64,000 nt of DNA, taken from contig DAINDE010000015.1 of the NCBI GenBank assembly GCA_036732025.1, positions 13,945 through 77,944 of the forward strand. Reading direction: 5' to 3'. The translations under genes were made by a program, and so were the position numbers. Each line of letters starts with the position of its first letter. Position 1 is the stretch's first letter. The notes under the pieces are model-generated. The model did no database searches. It was not told the origin of the DNA and saw only the letters and a list, made by a program, of their open reading frames with translations. Positions 44,206-52,130 of the stretch are shown here, piece by piece. The stretch is from SSSZ01 sp036732025 (GTDB lineage Bacteria > Pseudomonadota > Gammaproteobacteria > Burkholderiales > Rhodocyclaceae).

Positions 44206-45033
44206 TCAGTTCTTCGGTGGTTGCATGACAACGCGCCCTTCGCTGAGCACATAGCCGCCACCGAGCGGATCGTCGGGAATCCTGGTCAGCAGCCCCTCGG
44301 CGACCAGCGCCTCAAGATTTTCCGGCGCATGCCCCTTCAGGGCGACAAAACGATGCCATGCATCCTGCAGGCTCTTGAGCCCTTCCAGGCGAACCGCGCG
44401 CTGGTTCAGGTAGTCCCGCAAGGCCTTGTCTCTGGTCCCCTCGGCCATCCCGCGCACGAGGCGAATTGCCAACTCCGTATCGTCGGATTTCTCCGACCAT
44501 CGGGCAGCCATGACCGTCAGCGCCTGCTTCGTTCCTTCGTCTTGGGCATGCGCGGCCGCTGTCCGGAAAGCCGCGACCCCCCCTGGCACGTCGCCAAGAA
44601 AATGGACCCTGTTAAAGCCCAGGTAGAAGGGAGGGTAAACGTCGGTTGGCCGGGCATCGGTGGCGCGCGACAAGATCACCTGTGCCTGTTGCACCTTCCC
44701 CTCCCAGGGAAGGATGGCCGCGGCGGTGTAGTAATTGTCCTCATGCGCTGGATTGAGCCAGGAGACATCCTCCTGGACCTGGGCAAGCGCAGACAGGGTT
44801 TCAGGGGGCAATCTGCCCACCCCCACCATGATGGCCCGCCAAGTACCGATGTTTGCGGCGAGATAGCGGTCGCCTGCGGAGTAGAGAATCTGCATGGGAA
44901 CCGGCAATGCCACGCTCATGAGGTCTTCGCCAAGAGGATGACGGGGACGTTCCCAGTTGCCGGCGGCAAACAATATCCCGCCGCCTATCAATGCAAAGAC
45001 ACAATGGAGCAACGACCGCGCCCGGGAGTTCAT
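44206..45033 (-). CDS. Exported/anchored helical-repeat protein of the pilin locus, unknown function
   Basis: A 275-aa protein. Residues 8-24 form a signal anchor (LLHCVFALIGGGILFAAG). TPR-like helical pairs follow (EDNYYTAAAILPWEGKVQQA; GVAAFRTAAAHAQDEGTKQA). A C-terminal piece resembles the end of pseudopilins or their minor partners (LEALVAEGLLTRIPDDPLGG, GGYVLSEGRVV): the pattern 'L-x-P-x-D-P-x-GG-x-Y' is seen in GspG-like proteins. It overlaps the upstream gene by 4 bases. It may be a periplasmic assembly or specificity factor; this is inferred only from place and shape. Confidence 0.7.
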   Translation of the reverse strand: MNSRARSLLHCVFALIGGGILFAAGNWERPRHPLGEDLMSVALPVPMQILYSAGDRYLAANIGTWRAIMVGVGRLPPETLSALAQVQEDVSWLNPAHEDNYYTAAAILPWEGKVQQAQVILSRATDARPTDVYPPFYLGFNRVHFLGDVPGGVAAFRTAAAHAQDEGTKQALTVMAARWSEKSDDTELAIRLVRGMAEGTRDKALRDYLNQRAVRLEGLKSLQDAWHRFVALKGHAPENLEALVAEGLLTRIPDDPLGGGYVLSEGRVVMQPPKN

Positions 45034-48000
45034 TGCTGCCAGCTCAAGCCTTCTTTAGTTGCCACGAGATGTTCCGCGACCCTCTGCAGGACCTGCGCCC
45101 ATTCCTCGCCCTGCTGCTGTCGGAAGAGGGTCAACGTCGGGTACCAGGGGCAGTCTGTGCGATCCTTCTGCCAGCGGAAATCCGTGCCGCGGAAGGGCAG
45201 AAGTCCCCAGGTTTCGACCCCGAGGCCGGCGGCAAGGTGCATCACCCCACTATCCACCGAGATCACCAGATCAAGCATGCTGACTGCAGCCGCCGTCTTC
45301 TCCCAGGCATCGCAATCCGCCACGATGTTATTGAAGGCGAACTGCGGCAGAGCCTTGGCCTGGTTGGAAGCGGCATCTTTCTGAAGGTTGTAAAGGCTGA
45401 TCCCGGCAACACCGAGCAAGGGCAGCCAATCCTTCAGGATAGTCGAGCGGAAGGTATCGTTGCCGTAGGAGGGGTTTCCCGCCCAGACGATACCGACCTT
45501 CAGTCCAGGATCGCGGAGGATGCGGGCCTTCCACACCGGCAGCAGACCCTGATTCGCCTTCAGGTAGGGGAAATCCTGCGCTGGCGCATTGAGATCCGCC
45601 CCAAGAAGGAAAGGTAGTTTCATCTGGCGGACATAGAAATCGTAGCCCCCCTCCTGCCAATCCACCTCATCGCTACCGACAATCCGGCACGGGAAGCCCT
45701 GTGCAGCCAGGAATTTCTTCGCCGAGACCGGCACCGCCATCGTTACCCGCATCGACCGTGGCAACCGACGCACCAGGGTACAGAATTGCAGCATGTCACC
45801 CTGCCCCTGGTCCTGATAGACAAGGAGTGACGCCCCCGGGCGCTCAACGCCATCCCAGAGCGGCATCTTGGTCTTCTTGTCATCCTCCAGGCCGAGGGCA
45901 TAGAACTCCCAGCCTTCCTTCATCCTGCCTTGAGCGAGCAATTCCCAACCGAGGCCAAAGGCATGCGTCTTTGCTGACGGATCGCGCCTGAGCAGATCCA
46001 CCGTCGCCTCTCGATAGCCTTCCCAGTCCTGCAGGGAACGCAGCAGGAAGGCCCGGGCGATGCGAACGTTGAACGGCGCACCCTCCTCCACGGCCCGCCC
46101 CATCGGCCCTGCCATCAAGCGACGCGCCTCGTCCACCCGACCGATCTGGGCAAGATGATCGGCACGGGTAAGCAAATTCAGGTCCGACGGATCAACCTTA
46201 CAAAGGTAATCCAGGAGCAGGCTGGCCAGCCATTCGCAGTTGGCGCCACGGAGTTCCCGCGCCGTGTAGCGCATCAAATCCGTGCGCTCCGGTGCCAGCA
46301 GGATGGCCCGTTCCAGGTAACCCAGCGCTGCCTTGACCGCCCCCGCGCTTCGGTGGGTTTCATACAACTGGACATAGGCGTCGACGAACCTCGGCGAAAC
46401 CTCCGTGGCACGGGCGAAGTGCCTGGCAGCACGGGAACGGTTGCCCGTCTTGAGGGCCAGCACCCCGGCCTGAAACTGCAGGGCACGGTGATCCGGGAAG
46501 CGCAGCTCCCCTTCCCGCAACAGGTCGCGGGCAGCTTCATGTCGCCCGGCGTCAATCTCCACCTTGAGCAGGAGAACCAAGGCGGCTGGAGACAACGCCA
46601 CGCCCCGGGCACGCAAGTCCCGAAGGCTTTCAGTCCCGGCCCCGGGGTCCGTTTCGGACCTGATCTGGTACTCGGCCCAGGCCATTTCTGCCGGCTGGCC
46701 GCCCCTTCGGCGAAGCTCGTCCAAGAGTTCCCCGGAATGGTCAATCAGGGCGAGGGCCCTGGCGACCGCCAGTGCCCGGGGGAGATCGCCGCCTTCGACC
46801 GCCGAGGAAACCGCCCGACCATCGAGTTCGAGCTCGTCCCGCTCATTGCAGTCCACCAACGCCCTTGAAATTGCCATCGCCCAGTCCGGTGCACCGCGGC
46901 CCTCGACAGCCGCGGAAGCAGACAGAAGCACGCGAGACGCCAGCGCCGGGCGCACTGCCGTACGGATGAGGCCCTCCCAGTCACCGGCCCGGTCTTGAGT
47001 AAACAGGCGCGCCGAGGGATACCAGGGCGAGGTGTCCGGCGCCAGGAACCAGCGCCAGTCCTTGCCGCGACGGGGCAGGATGATCCATACCTCCTTGTTC
47101 AGGGCGCCGGCCAAGTGGGCGACCGAGGTATCCACTGTCAGCACGATGTCCAGTGCTGCAATCGCCGCCGCGGTGTCCCCGAAATCCCGCAACTCGTCAC
47201 CGATGCGCAGGACAGTGAGGCCTTCGGGGGCATCCTCCGATGCAGCCTCTCCCTTCTGGAGAGCGACCCAGCTGACGCCCGGCAATGCGGCGAGGGGCGC
47301 AAAATCGAAGAGGGAAGCCGAACGGCAATGGTCGTTGCCATAATTGGGGTTGCCGGCCCAGACAAGCCCCACCTTGAGCCCTGGCAGCGCGGCAAACCGC
47401 TCCCTCCAGTAGCAGACCTTGGCCTCTTCTGCACACAGGTAAGGCACTTCGGCCGGAATATCGGCCGGCTGGCGCACGCCACACACCAGCGCGAGATCCA
47501 TCAACTGCAACTGGTAGTCGAAAACAATGTCGTCGACCCGGATGTCGTCGCGCAGTTCAGCATCCGGCGCCACTTGCAACAGGCCGACAATATCCTCGAA
47601 GGCGACAAAGACCGCCCGAATCTGGCGCTGCTCTAGCAGCCGAATGAAACGCACGAATTGGATGACATCGCCAGCGCCCTGTTCGGAGAAAACCAGAATC
47701 GTCTTCCCGGCAAGATCCTCGCCATCCCATTTGGGAACCTTCTCGTCCCAGATCAGCTTATCGTTGCGGGCGCGCAGGTGATAGAGCTGCCAGCCCAGTT
47801 CGAGGTTACCCAGGGCCAGCACCAACATCGCGGCGTTATAGCGCCCCGCGTAAAGCAGGCGATCGCTCTGCAACAAGGCTTGCAACCGGGATACCGTACC
47901 CTGGAGATCGCCTTGGCCGAAAGCCAACGCTGCCAGTAGCCATGTGAGAACGGGGTCGCCGGCGAGTTCCGCGCCATCGTAGTTCGATACGACCTCGCCC

Positions 48001-48578
48001 GCAAAATCAATCCAGCCGAAGGTGAGCAACGCACTCAGTATCTTGACCAGAGCGGGTTCGCTCGGTCGTTCAGTGCCCTGCCTCGCCTTGCCGAGGAGGA
48101 GGAGCGATTCAACCAGACGCTTCGTGTTTTGCTGCAGATACTGCATCAGACCGGTAATCTCGGCATCGTCGGGATAACGCTCGAGCCAATCGAGAATCAC
48201 CTTCTCCGCCTCGGTATATTTCTTTTCTTCAATCAGGGCAGTACCCAGGAGTTGCAGCGCTTCCTGCTCCTCGGGAAACCATTCCCGATAGGACTGCAGA
48301 TAGCCGATGGTGTCGCCGAATCGCCCTTGGTCGGCATACAGCAACGCCAGATTCTTCCACGCCATCGTGGCGTTCTTGATGCCCAGGTTGATCGCCTTGT
48401 CGTAGGCCGCCCTCGCTGCCGCTTCGTTACCCTCCTGCTGCAGGGCGATTCCCCGGAACAGGGCAAGCGTCCCATCCTGCGGCTCGATCGGCTCCTGTTG
48501 ATCGAGCAGAGCCAGGGCCGCCTTGAAATCTCCGGCACGGAAGAAGGTCTGCGTTTGGGCGAAAAGATCGTCTTTCAT
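45030..48578 (-). CDS. Giant TPR protein with two GT9/heptosyltransferase-like modules
   Basis: 1182 aa arranged as a duplicated unit of TPR repeats followed by a glycosyltransferase-like domain. The first TPR block (1-230) contains PQDGTLALFRGIALQQEGNE. The first GT-like domain has LKVGLVWAGNPNYGNDHCRS and VDTSVAHLAGALNKEVWIIL. A second TPR block runs about 620-870, and the second GT-like domain has LKVGIVWAGNPSYGNDTFRS and VDSGVMHLAAGLGVETWGLL. Both carry the D-[TS]-[SG]-V-x-H-L motif of GT9 enzymes and TPR-linked relatives. The start at 48578 (MKDDLFAQTQ) was chosen because upstream sequence lies inside the permease gene. A role in glycosylating pilin or surface glycan is likely, not proven. 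Confidence 0.88.
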   Translation of the reverse strand: MKDDLFAQTQTFFRAGDFKAALALLDQQEPIEPQDGTLALFRGIALQQEGNEAAARAAYDKAINLGIKNATMAWKNLALLYADQGRFGDTIGYLQSYREWFPEEQEALQLLGTALIEEKKYTEAEKVILDWLERYPDDAEITGLMQYLQQNTKRLVESLLLLGKARQGTERPSEPALVKILSALLTFGWIDFAGEVVSNYDGAELAGDPVLTWLLAALAFGQGDLQGTVSRLQALLQSDRLLYAGRYNAAMLVLALGNLELGWQLYHLRARNDKLIWDEKVPKWDGEDLAGKTILVFSEQGAGDVIQFVRFIRLLEQRQIRAVFVAFEDIVGLLQVAPDAELRDDIRVDDIVFDYQLQLMDLALVCGVRQPADIPAEVPYLCAEEAKVCYWRERFAALPGLKVGLVWAGNPNYGNDHCRSASLFDFAPLAALPGVSWVALQKGEAASEDAPEGLTVLRIGDELRDFGDTAAAIAALDIVLTVDTSVAHLAGALNKEVWIILPRRGKDWRWFLAPDTSPWYPSARLFTQDRAGDWEGLIRTAVRPALASRVLLSASAAVEGRGAPDWAMAISRALVDCNERDELELDGRAVSSAVEGGDLPRALAVARALALIDHSGELLDELRRRGGQPAEMAWAEYQIRSETDPGAGTESLRDLRARGVALSPAALVLLLKVEIDAGRHEAARDLLREGELRFPDHRALQFQAGVLALKTGNRSRAARHFARATEVSPRFVDAYVQLYETHRSAGAVKAALGYLERAILLAPERTDLMRYTARELRGANCEWLASLLLDYLCKVDPSDLNLLTRADHLAQIGRVDEARRLMAGPMGRAVEEGAPFNVRIARAFLLRSLQDWEGYREATVDLLRRDPSAKTHAFGLGWELLAQGRMKEGWEFYALGLEDDKKTKMPLWDGVERPGASLLVYQDQGQGDMLQFCTLVRRLPRSMRVTMAVPVSAKKFLAAQGFPCRIVGSDEVDWQEGGYDFYVRQMKLPFLLGADLNAPAQDFPYLKANQGLLPVWKARILRDPGLKVGIVWAGNPSYGNDTFRSTILKDWLPLLGVAGISLYNLQKDAASNQAKALPQFAFNNIVADCDAWEKTAAAVSMLDLVISVDSGVMHLAAGLGVETWGLLPFRGTDFRWQKDRTDCPWYPTLTLFRQQQGEEWAQVLQRVAEHLVATKEGLSWQQ

Positions 48579-48595
48579 TGGGAATGCGAGAATGA

Positions 48596-49411
48596 TTAAC
48601 TGAAATCGCGGTGCTGATAATTGCGCGTTGCCAAGGCGGCGAAGATCAAGACATAACCCAAGGCGAGCGCCGTTCCGCCGAGCATCTCGGCCGCCGAGGG
48701 CCAGCGCCCATAGAGAACCGCAGTTCGCCAATCCAGGCGGCTCAAGTCCGGGATCACCCAACGTACCGCGTCAAGAATGGGCAGCATCCTCGCACTCATC
48801 GCCTGATCCGCACTGATCGAGAACTGCAAATAATCGATGCTGGGCCCGAGAAAGCGGGCAGCTACCGCAAAACCGGCCCCACCAAGGAGGGGCACCATTG
48901 GCGTCTGCGCGATGCTCGTCAGCCATACGGCAAAGACACTCACGACCAGCATGTCCATCAGGACGCCGAACAGAACAGCGGGAAACGCGAGCCCAAGTTG
49001 GGGACGGACACTCTCCACGTAGCCCCAGTCCGAAACATGCGCCAGGATGGCAAGGCCAGACGCCCACACGACGATGGTCACCGCCACCAGCGCCACGACC
49101 CCCAACCATCGGCCAATCAGGTAGCTCCCCCGGGAAGCGGGATAAGCCAGCGCCAGCATGATGGTGCGCCTCTCGACGTCCCGCACGAACACCTCCTGCA
49201 CCCAGTAGAGGACGAAGAACGTGCCGAGGAAGCGCAGGCCCGAGATGCCCACATCCATGGCCACGATGGCCGGCTGCCGCAGGGAGAAGGCCCCGCTCAG
49301 CCAGGCGAAGAAGAGCAGCAACACGCCAATGGCAGCCAGAGCGCGGAAGGCTCGACTGCGAAACCCCAACAACCACGCTAGCTGCGCGTGACGAAATACG
49401 GCCTGCCCCAT
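48596..49411 (-). CDS. ABC-2 type transporter permease
   Basis: A 271-aa membrane protein with six or so helices (AFRALAAIGVLLLFFAWLSG; GVVALVAVTIVVWASGLAIL; LMDMLVVSVFAVWLTSIAQT; LGGTALALGYVLIFAALA). RRTIMLALAYPASRGSYLIG is the cytoplasmic coupling loop of ABC-2 exporters. It pairs with the ATPase at 43249-44202. It is the first gene after the terminator that follows the pilin genes. Confidence 0.88.
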   Translation of the reverse strand: MGQAVFRHAQLAWLLGFRSRAFRALAAIGVLLLFFAWLSGAFSLRQPAIVAMDVGISGLRFLGTFFVLYWVQEVFVRDVERRTIMLALAYPASRGSYLIGRWLGVVALVAVTIVVWASGLAILAHVSDWGYVESVRPQLGLAFPAVLFGVLMDMLVVSVFAVWLTSIAQTPMVPLLGGAGFAVAARFLGPSIDYLQFSISADQAMSARMLPILDAVRWVIPDLSRLDWRTAVLYGRWPSAAEMLGGTALALGYVLIFAALATRNYQHRDFS

Positions 49412-49475
49412 GCCTAGTCAAGATTCATAAGTAATGCGAATGCCGCTAGATTACCAACAAGACGGGTGTTGCGCG

Positions 49476-49505
49476 AAAAAAAACCGGCGGATAAACCGCC
49501 GGTTT
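49476..49505 (-). terminator. Rho-independent terminator after the pilin/secreted-partner genes
   Basis: On the minus strand the stem AAACCGGCGG/CCGCCGGTTT (loop TTTAT) is followed by a run of eight T (the A run at 49476-49483). It lies between the 126-aa gene and the ABC permease, separating abundant pilin transcripts from the downstream glycan/export genes. Confidence 0.92.
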
Positions 49506-49543
49506 CCTCTCCGCCCGATCGACTCGGGCCGATTCCTTCAAGC

Positions 49544-49924
49544 TTAGCAGCCAGCCGGAGTGGTGCCGGAGGGCGCGCTCAGATTCGGGTTGCCAAGGTT
49601 GCCTGCGGGAGAGGCAACGCTGGTGTTTTCGCAGGCCGCCACGGTACCGCCCATGGTGCTGCCGCCGAAAGTGTGCATGCCCTTGACCGACGCGCTCTTG
49701 ACGGCAAAGTCGGTAGCGTTCTGGTCGTACACGACCGTGGTATTGCGGGAGCACTTGGTGACGAAGTCGGTCTTGACGAAGGTGGAAGCGCTGGATGCGA
49801 TGGTGACACCAGAGCCGTCGGTACAGGCACTCGTGGCCGCCGCCAGGGCATAGTTGCTGGCGGCGATGTTCAGCACCAGGGCGGAACCGAGAACGACAAC
49901 GTGGCCGATTTGCTTCTTATCCAT
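49544..49924 (-). CDS. Secreted four-cysteine protein downstream of the short pilins (Spc/PilA-C-like candidate)
   Basis: 126 aa. The signal peptide (GHVVVLGSALVLNIAASNYA, cleavage near ALAA) is followed by about 97 residues that are Thr/Ser/Gly/Ala-rich and beta-like. Four cysteines in the mature chain (TSACTDG, TKCSR, AACENT and the final Cys) can form two disulfides. An AAGGAG site lies 6 bases before the ATG. It starts 10 bases after a 61-aa pilin that lacks any globular domain. In Geobacter a truncated pilin works with a separately encoded globular partner (Spc). I propose the same split here from gene order and size; sequence homology is not established. Confidence 0.7.
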   Translation of the reverse strand: MDKKQIGHVVVLGSALVLNIAASNYALAAATSACTDGSGVTIASSASTFVKTDFVTKCSRNTTVVYDQNATDFAVKSASVKGMHTFGGSTMGGTVAACENTSVASPAGNLGNPNLSAPSGTTPAGC

Positions 49925-49934
49925 CTCTATCTCC

Positions 49935-50120
49935 TTATTGCTGCGTGCCGTTGGCGATAGCCGCCGTCAGGACGTTACGGGCATCGGATTGGGCGGCCTT
50001 GTCTTCGCCCTTCTTGGTGTACTCGCTGAACTGCGGGATCGCAATGGCGGCCAGGATGCCGATGATCGCCACAACGATCATCAGCTCGATCAGGGTGAAA
50101 CCCTTTTGCAGCTTCTTCAT
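49935..50120 (-). CDS. Truncated type IV pilin (PilA-N type), copy 1
   Basis: A 61-aa prepilin. MKKLQKG is the leader, cleaved before Phe. FTLIELMIVVAIIGILAAIA is the N-terminal helix with Glu5. The chain ends about 25 residues after the helix (SEYTKKGEDKAAQSDARN...), so the globular head of ordinary pilins is absent. Mature length is 54 residues, like the short Geobacter PilA. Phe24 and Tyr27 (PQFSEY) match its aromatic positions. An ideal GGAGG site precedes the ATG. It is followed by the secreted four-cysteine protein. Confidence 0.92.
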   Translation of the reverse strand: MKKLQKGFTLIELMIVVAIIGILAAIAIPQFSEYTKKGEDKAAQSDARNVLTAAIANGTQQ

Positions 50121-50191
50121 CTCTAAATCCTCCTAAACAGGGCAACGGACCTTCCGTCGAACAACTACTAACAAGAAACATGCCAACAATG

Positions 50192-50368
50192 CTAATGGAC
50201 CGAGTTGGCGACGGCATGGGCAAGAATGTTACGGGCATCGGACTGGGCAGCCTTGTCCTCGCCTTTCTTCGTGTATTCGCCAAACTGCGGAATGGCGATA
50301 GCCGCCAATATACCGATGATTGCCACGACGATCATCAGTTCGATGAGCGTAAACCCTCTTTGCTTCAT
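50192..50368 (-). CDS. Truncated type IV pilin (PilA-N type), copy 2
   Basis: A 58-aa prepilin. The leader MKQRG is followed by mature FTLIELMIVVAIIGILAAIA, then PQFGEYTKKGEDKAAQSDAR and a short tail (NILAHAVANSVH). It is nearly identical to copy 1 except at the ends, so the two arose by tandem duplication. GGGGAGGG lies a few bases before the ATG at 50368; the longer frame to 50419 has no ribosome site. It is the first gene of the pilin transcript. Confidence 0.9.
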   Translation of the reverse strand: MKQRGFTLIELMIVVAIIGILAAIAIPQFGEYTKKGEDKAAQSDARNILAHAVANSVH

Positions 50369-50408
50369 TATGCCCTCCCCGAAATTGCTAAGAATTGGAT
50401 GGGCATTA

Positions 50409-50423
50409 GCTAAATTCATACCA
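50409..50423 (-). promoter_or_regulatory. Possible sigma-54 promoter of the short pilins
   Basis: On the minus strand TGGTATGAATTTAGC has the GG-N10-GC spacing of -24/-12 promoters (consensus TGGCACG-N4-TTGC), with three mismatches outside the GG/GC. It would start transcription about 30 bases before the first pilin ATG. Many pilA genes use sigma-54. No enhancer-binding regulator gene is in the window. Confidence 0.35.
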
Positions 50424-50506
50424 GAAAAGACACCCCCAGCACCTACCGTTACGGCGGCGTTACCGCCGCCAAAGTGACAAATTACGTCACCTCAGGGCGC
50501 GCTATG

Positions 50507-52117
50507 TCACTCGTTCGGCATTCCGCGGCAGCCCATATCGACCTGCCCGGCGTCGAGAAACGCTTCCGCATAGCGGACGTAAACCTGCCCCCGCAGGAAT
50601 ACCCCCAGCAAGTCCGGATCGATATGCCCGTTGTCCCGGAATTTCTCCAGGATCCCCAACGCCTGCGACAGCTTCATCCCCTCCTTGTAGGGCCGGTCCT
50701 TCGCCGTCAGCGCCTCGAAGATGTCGGCAATGCCCATCATGCGGGCCTGCCAGCTCATCTGTTCCCGCTTCAATCCCCGCGGATAGCCCTTGCCGTCCAT
50801 GCGCTCGTGGTGGCCGCCGGCGTACTCGGGCACGTTCCTGAGGTGCTTGGGCCAGGGGAGTTGCTCCAGCATCTTGATGGTGGCGACGATGTGGTGGTTG
50901 ATGATTTCCCGTTCGGCCCGGGTGAGGGTGCCGGCGCGGATGGTGAGGTTTTCCAGCTCGTCGTCGGAGAGAAAGGGCACGGTGTCGCCGTTCGGGTTGC
51001 GCCAGCGGTATTCGCGGCCGATCCGCTGGACCCGGGCGATGTCGTCGTCGCTCATGCGCTCGCTGCCGATGTTGGCCTGGCGCAGGAAGGCGCGGTCGTC
51101 GTCAAGGCGGGCCACCCGCTCGGCAAGGCGGCATTCGGCCTCGCCCCGAGGCGCGCCGGCGGCGACGTCCTTGAGCATGGCGATCTCGGCATCGCGCTTC
51201 AACACCTCGAAGCGGGTGTCGATGAGGGCGATGCGGTCGAAAAGGGTTTGCAGTTTGGTGGCCTTGTCCACCACGTGCACGGGGGTCGTCACCTTGCCGC
51301 AGTCGTGGAGGAGCGCGGCGATCTTCAGCTCGTAGCGGTCCTTGTCGGTGAGCTTGAAATCGGCCAGGGGGCCTTCCGTGGCGGCATCCGCCGCTTCGGC
51401 CAGGAGCATGGTGAGCACCGGCACCCGCTGGCAGTGGCCGCCGGTGTAGGGCGATTTCTCGTCGATGGCGGTGTTGATGAGTTTGATGAAGGACTCGAAC
51501 AGATCCTCCATCTGCTGGATGAGCTGTCGGTTGGTGAGGGCGATGGCGGCCTGGGAGGCCAGGGATTCGGCGAGCCGCTGATCGGTTTCGGGGAACGCCG
51601 CCACCGCACCGGTTTCCGGATCGATGGCATTGATGAGTTGCAGGACGCCGATGATCTCGCCTTCGTGGTTCTTCATCGGCACCGTCAGGAAGGACTGGGA
51701 ACGGTAGCCGGTATTGGCGTCGAAACGGCGGGTACCGGAAAAATCGAAACCCTCCGCGGCATAGGCATCCTCGATGTTGACCGTACGGCCCGTCAGGGCC
51801 GCGTAGGCGGCCACCATGCCGTTGTTGGGGGCGCCATCATCGCCGTATAGGGGCAGGTCGGGAAACTTGCTGGAAATCGGCGCGCCGCTGGTGCCGCCGA
51901 AGGCGATGTGCAGGGAATCGGTATGGACGATCTCGAAATGCAAGCGCTGCCGGTCTTCGGAAACCAGGTAGAGGGTGCCGCCGTCGGCGTGAGTGATGTC
52001 CTTGGCCGCCAGCAGTATCTTTTCCAGCAGGCGGCCGAGATCCCGTTCGCTGGAGAGGGATGCGCCGATATCGTTGAGCCGCTCCAGGCCCTGGTAAAGC
52101 TGGGCAACGGTTTCCAT
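50507..52117 (-). CDS. GAF and HD-GYP domain protein, predicted cyclic-di-GMP phosphodiesterase
   Basis: A 536-aa cytoplasmic protein. A GAF domain spans about 10-180 (ADGGTLYLVSEDRQRLHFEI; GYRSQSFLTVPMKNHEGEII). The HD-GYP domain has a long linker insert: the HD dyad in AALLHDCGKVTTPVHVVDK, later HHIVATIKMLEQLPWP, HHERMDGKGYPRGLKREQM (the H-H-E-x-x-D-G-x-GYP core) and ADIFEALTAKDRPYK. All metal and GYP residues are present, so it should hydrolyse c-di-GMP. The ATG at 52117 follows AGGAGGCGCC, 14 bases after the ATPase stop; upstream in-frame codons lie within the ATPase gene. Confidence 0.93.
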   Translation of the reverse strand: METVAQLYQGLERLNDIGASLSSERDLGRLLEKILLAAKDITHADGGTLYLVSEDRQRLHFEIVHTDSLHIAFGGTSGAPISSKFPDLPLYGDDGAPNNGMVAAYAALTGRTVNIEDAYAAEGFDFSGTRRFDANTGYRSQSFLTVPMKNHEGEIIGVLQLINAIDPETGAVAAFPETDQRLAESLASQAAIALTNRQLIQQMEDLFESFIKLINTAIDEKSPYTGGHCQRVPVLTMLLAEAADAATEGPLADFKLTDKDRYELKIAALLHDCGKVTTPVHVVDKATKLQTLFDRIALIDTRFEVLKRDAEIAMLKDVAAGAPRGEAECRLAERVARLDDDRAFLRQANIGSERMSDDDIARVQRIGREYRWRNPNGDTVPFLSDDELENLTIRAGTLTRAEREIINHHIVATIKMLEQLPWPKHLRNVPEYAGGHHERMDGKGYPRGLKREQMSWQARMMGIADIFEALTAKDRPYKEGMKLSQALGILEKFRDNGHIDPDLLGVFLRGQVYVRYAEAFLDAGQVDMGCRGMPNE

Positions 52118-52130
52118 GGCGCCTCCTTTC

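Noticed and set aside
49935..50368. Short pilins as conductive e-pili
   Set aside because: Mature chains have only about three aromatic residues each. The Geobacter-like length and two aromatic positions are not enough to claim conductivity.
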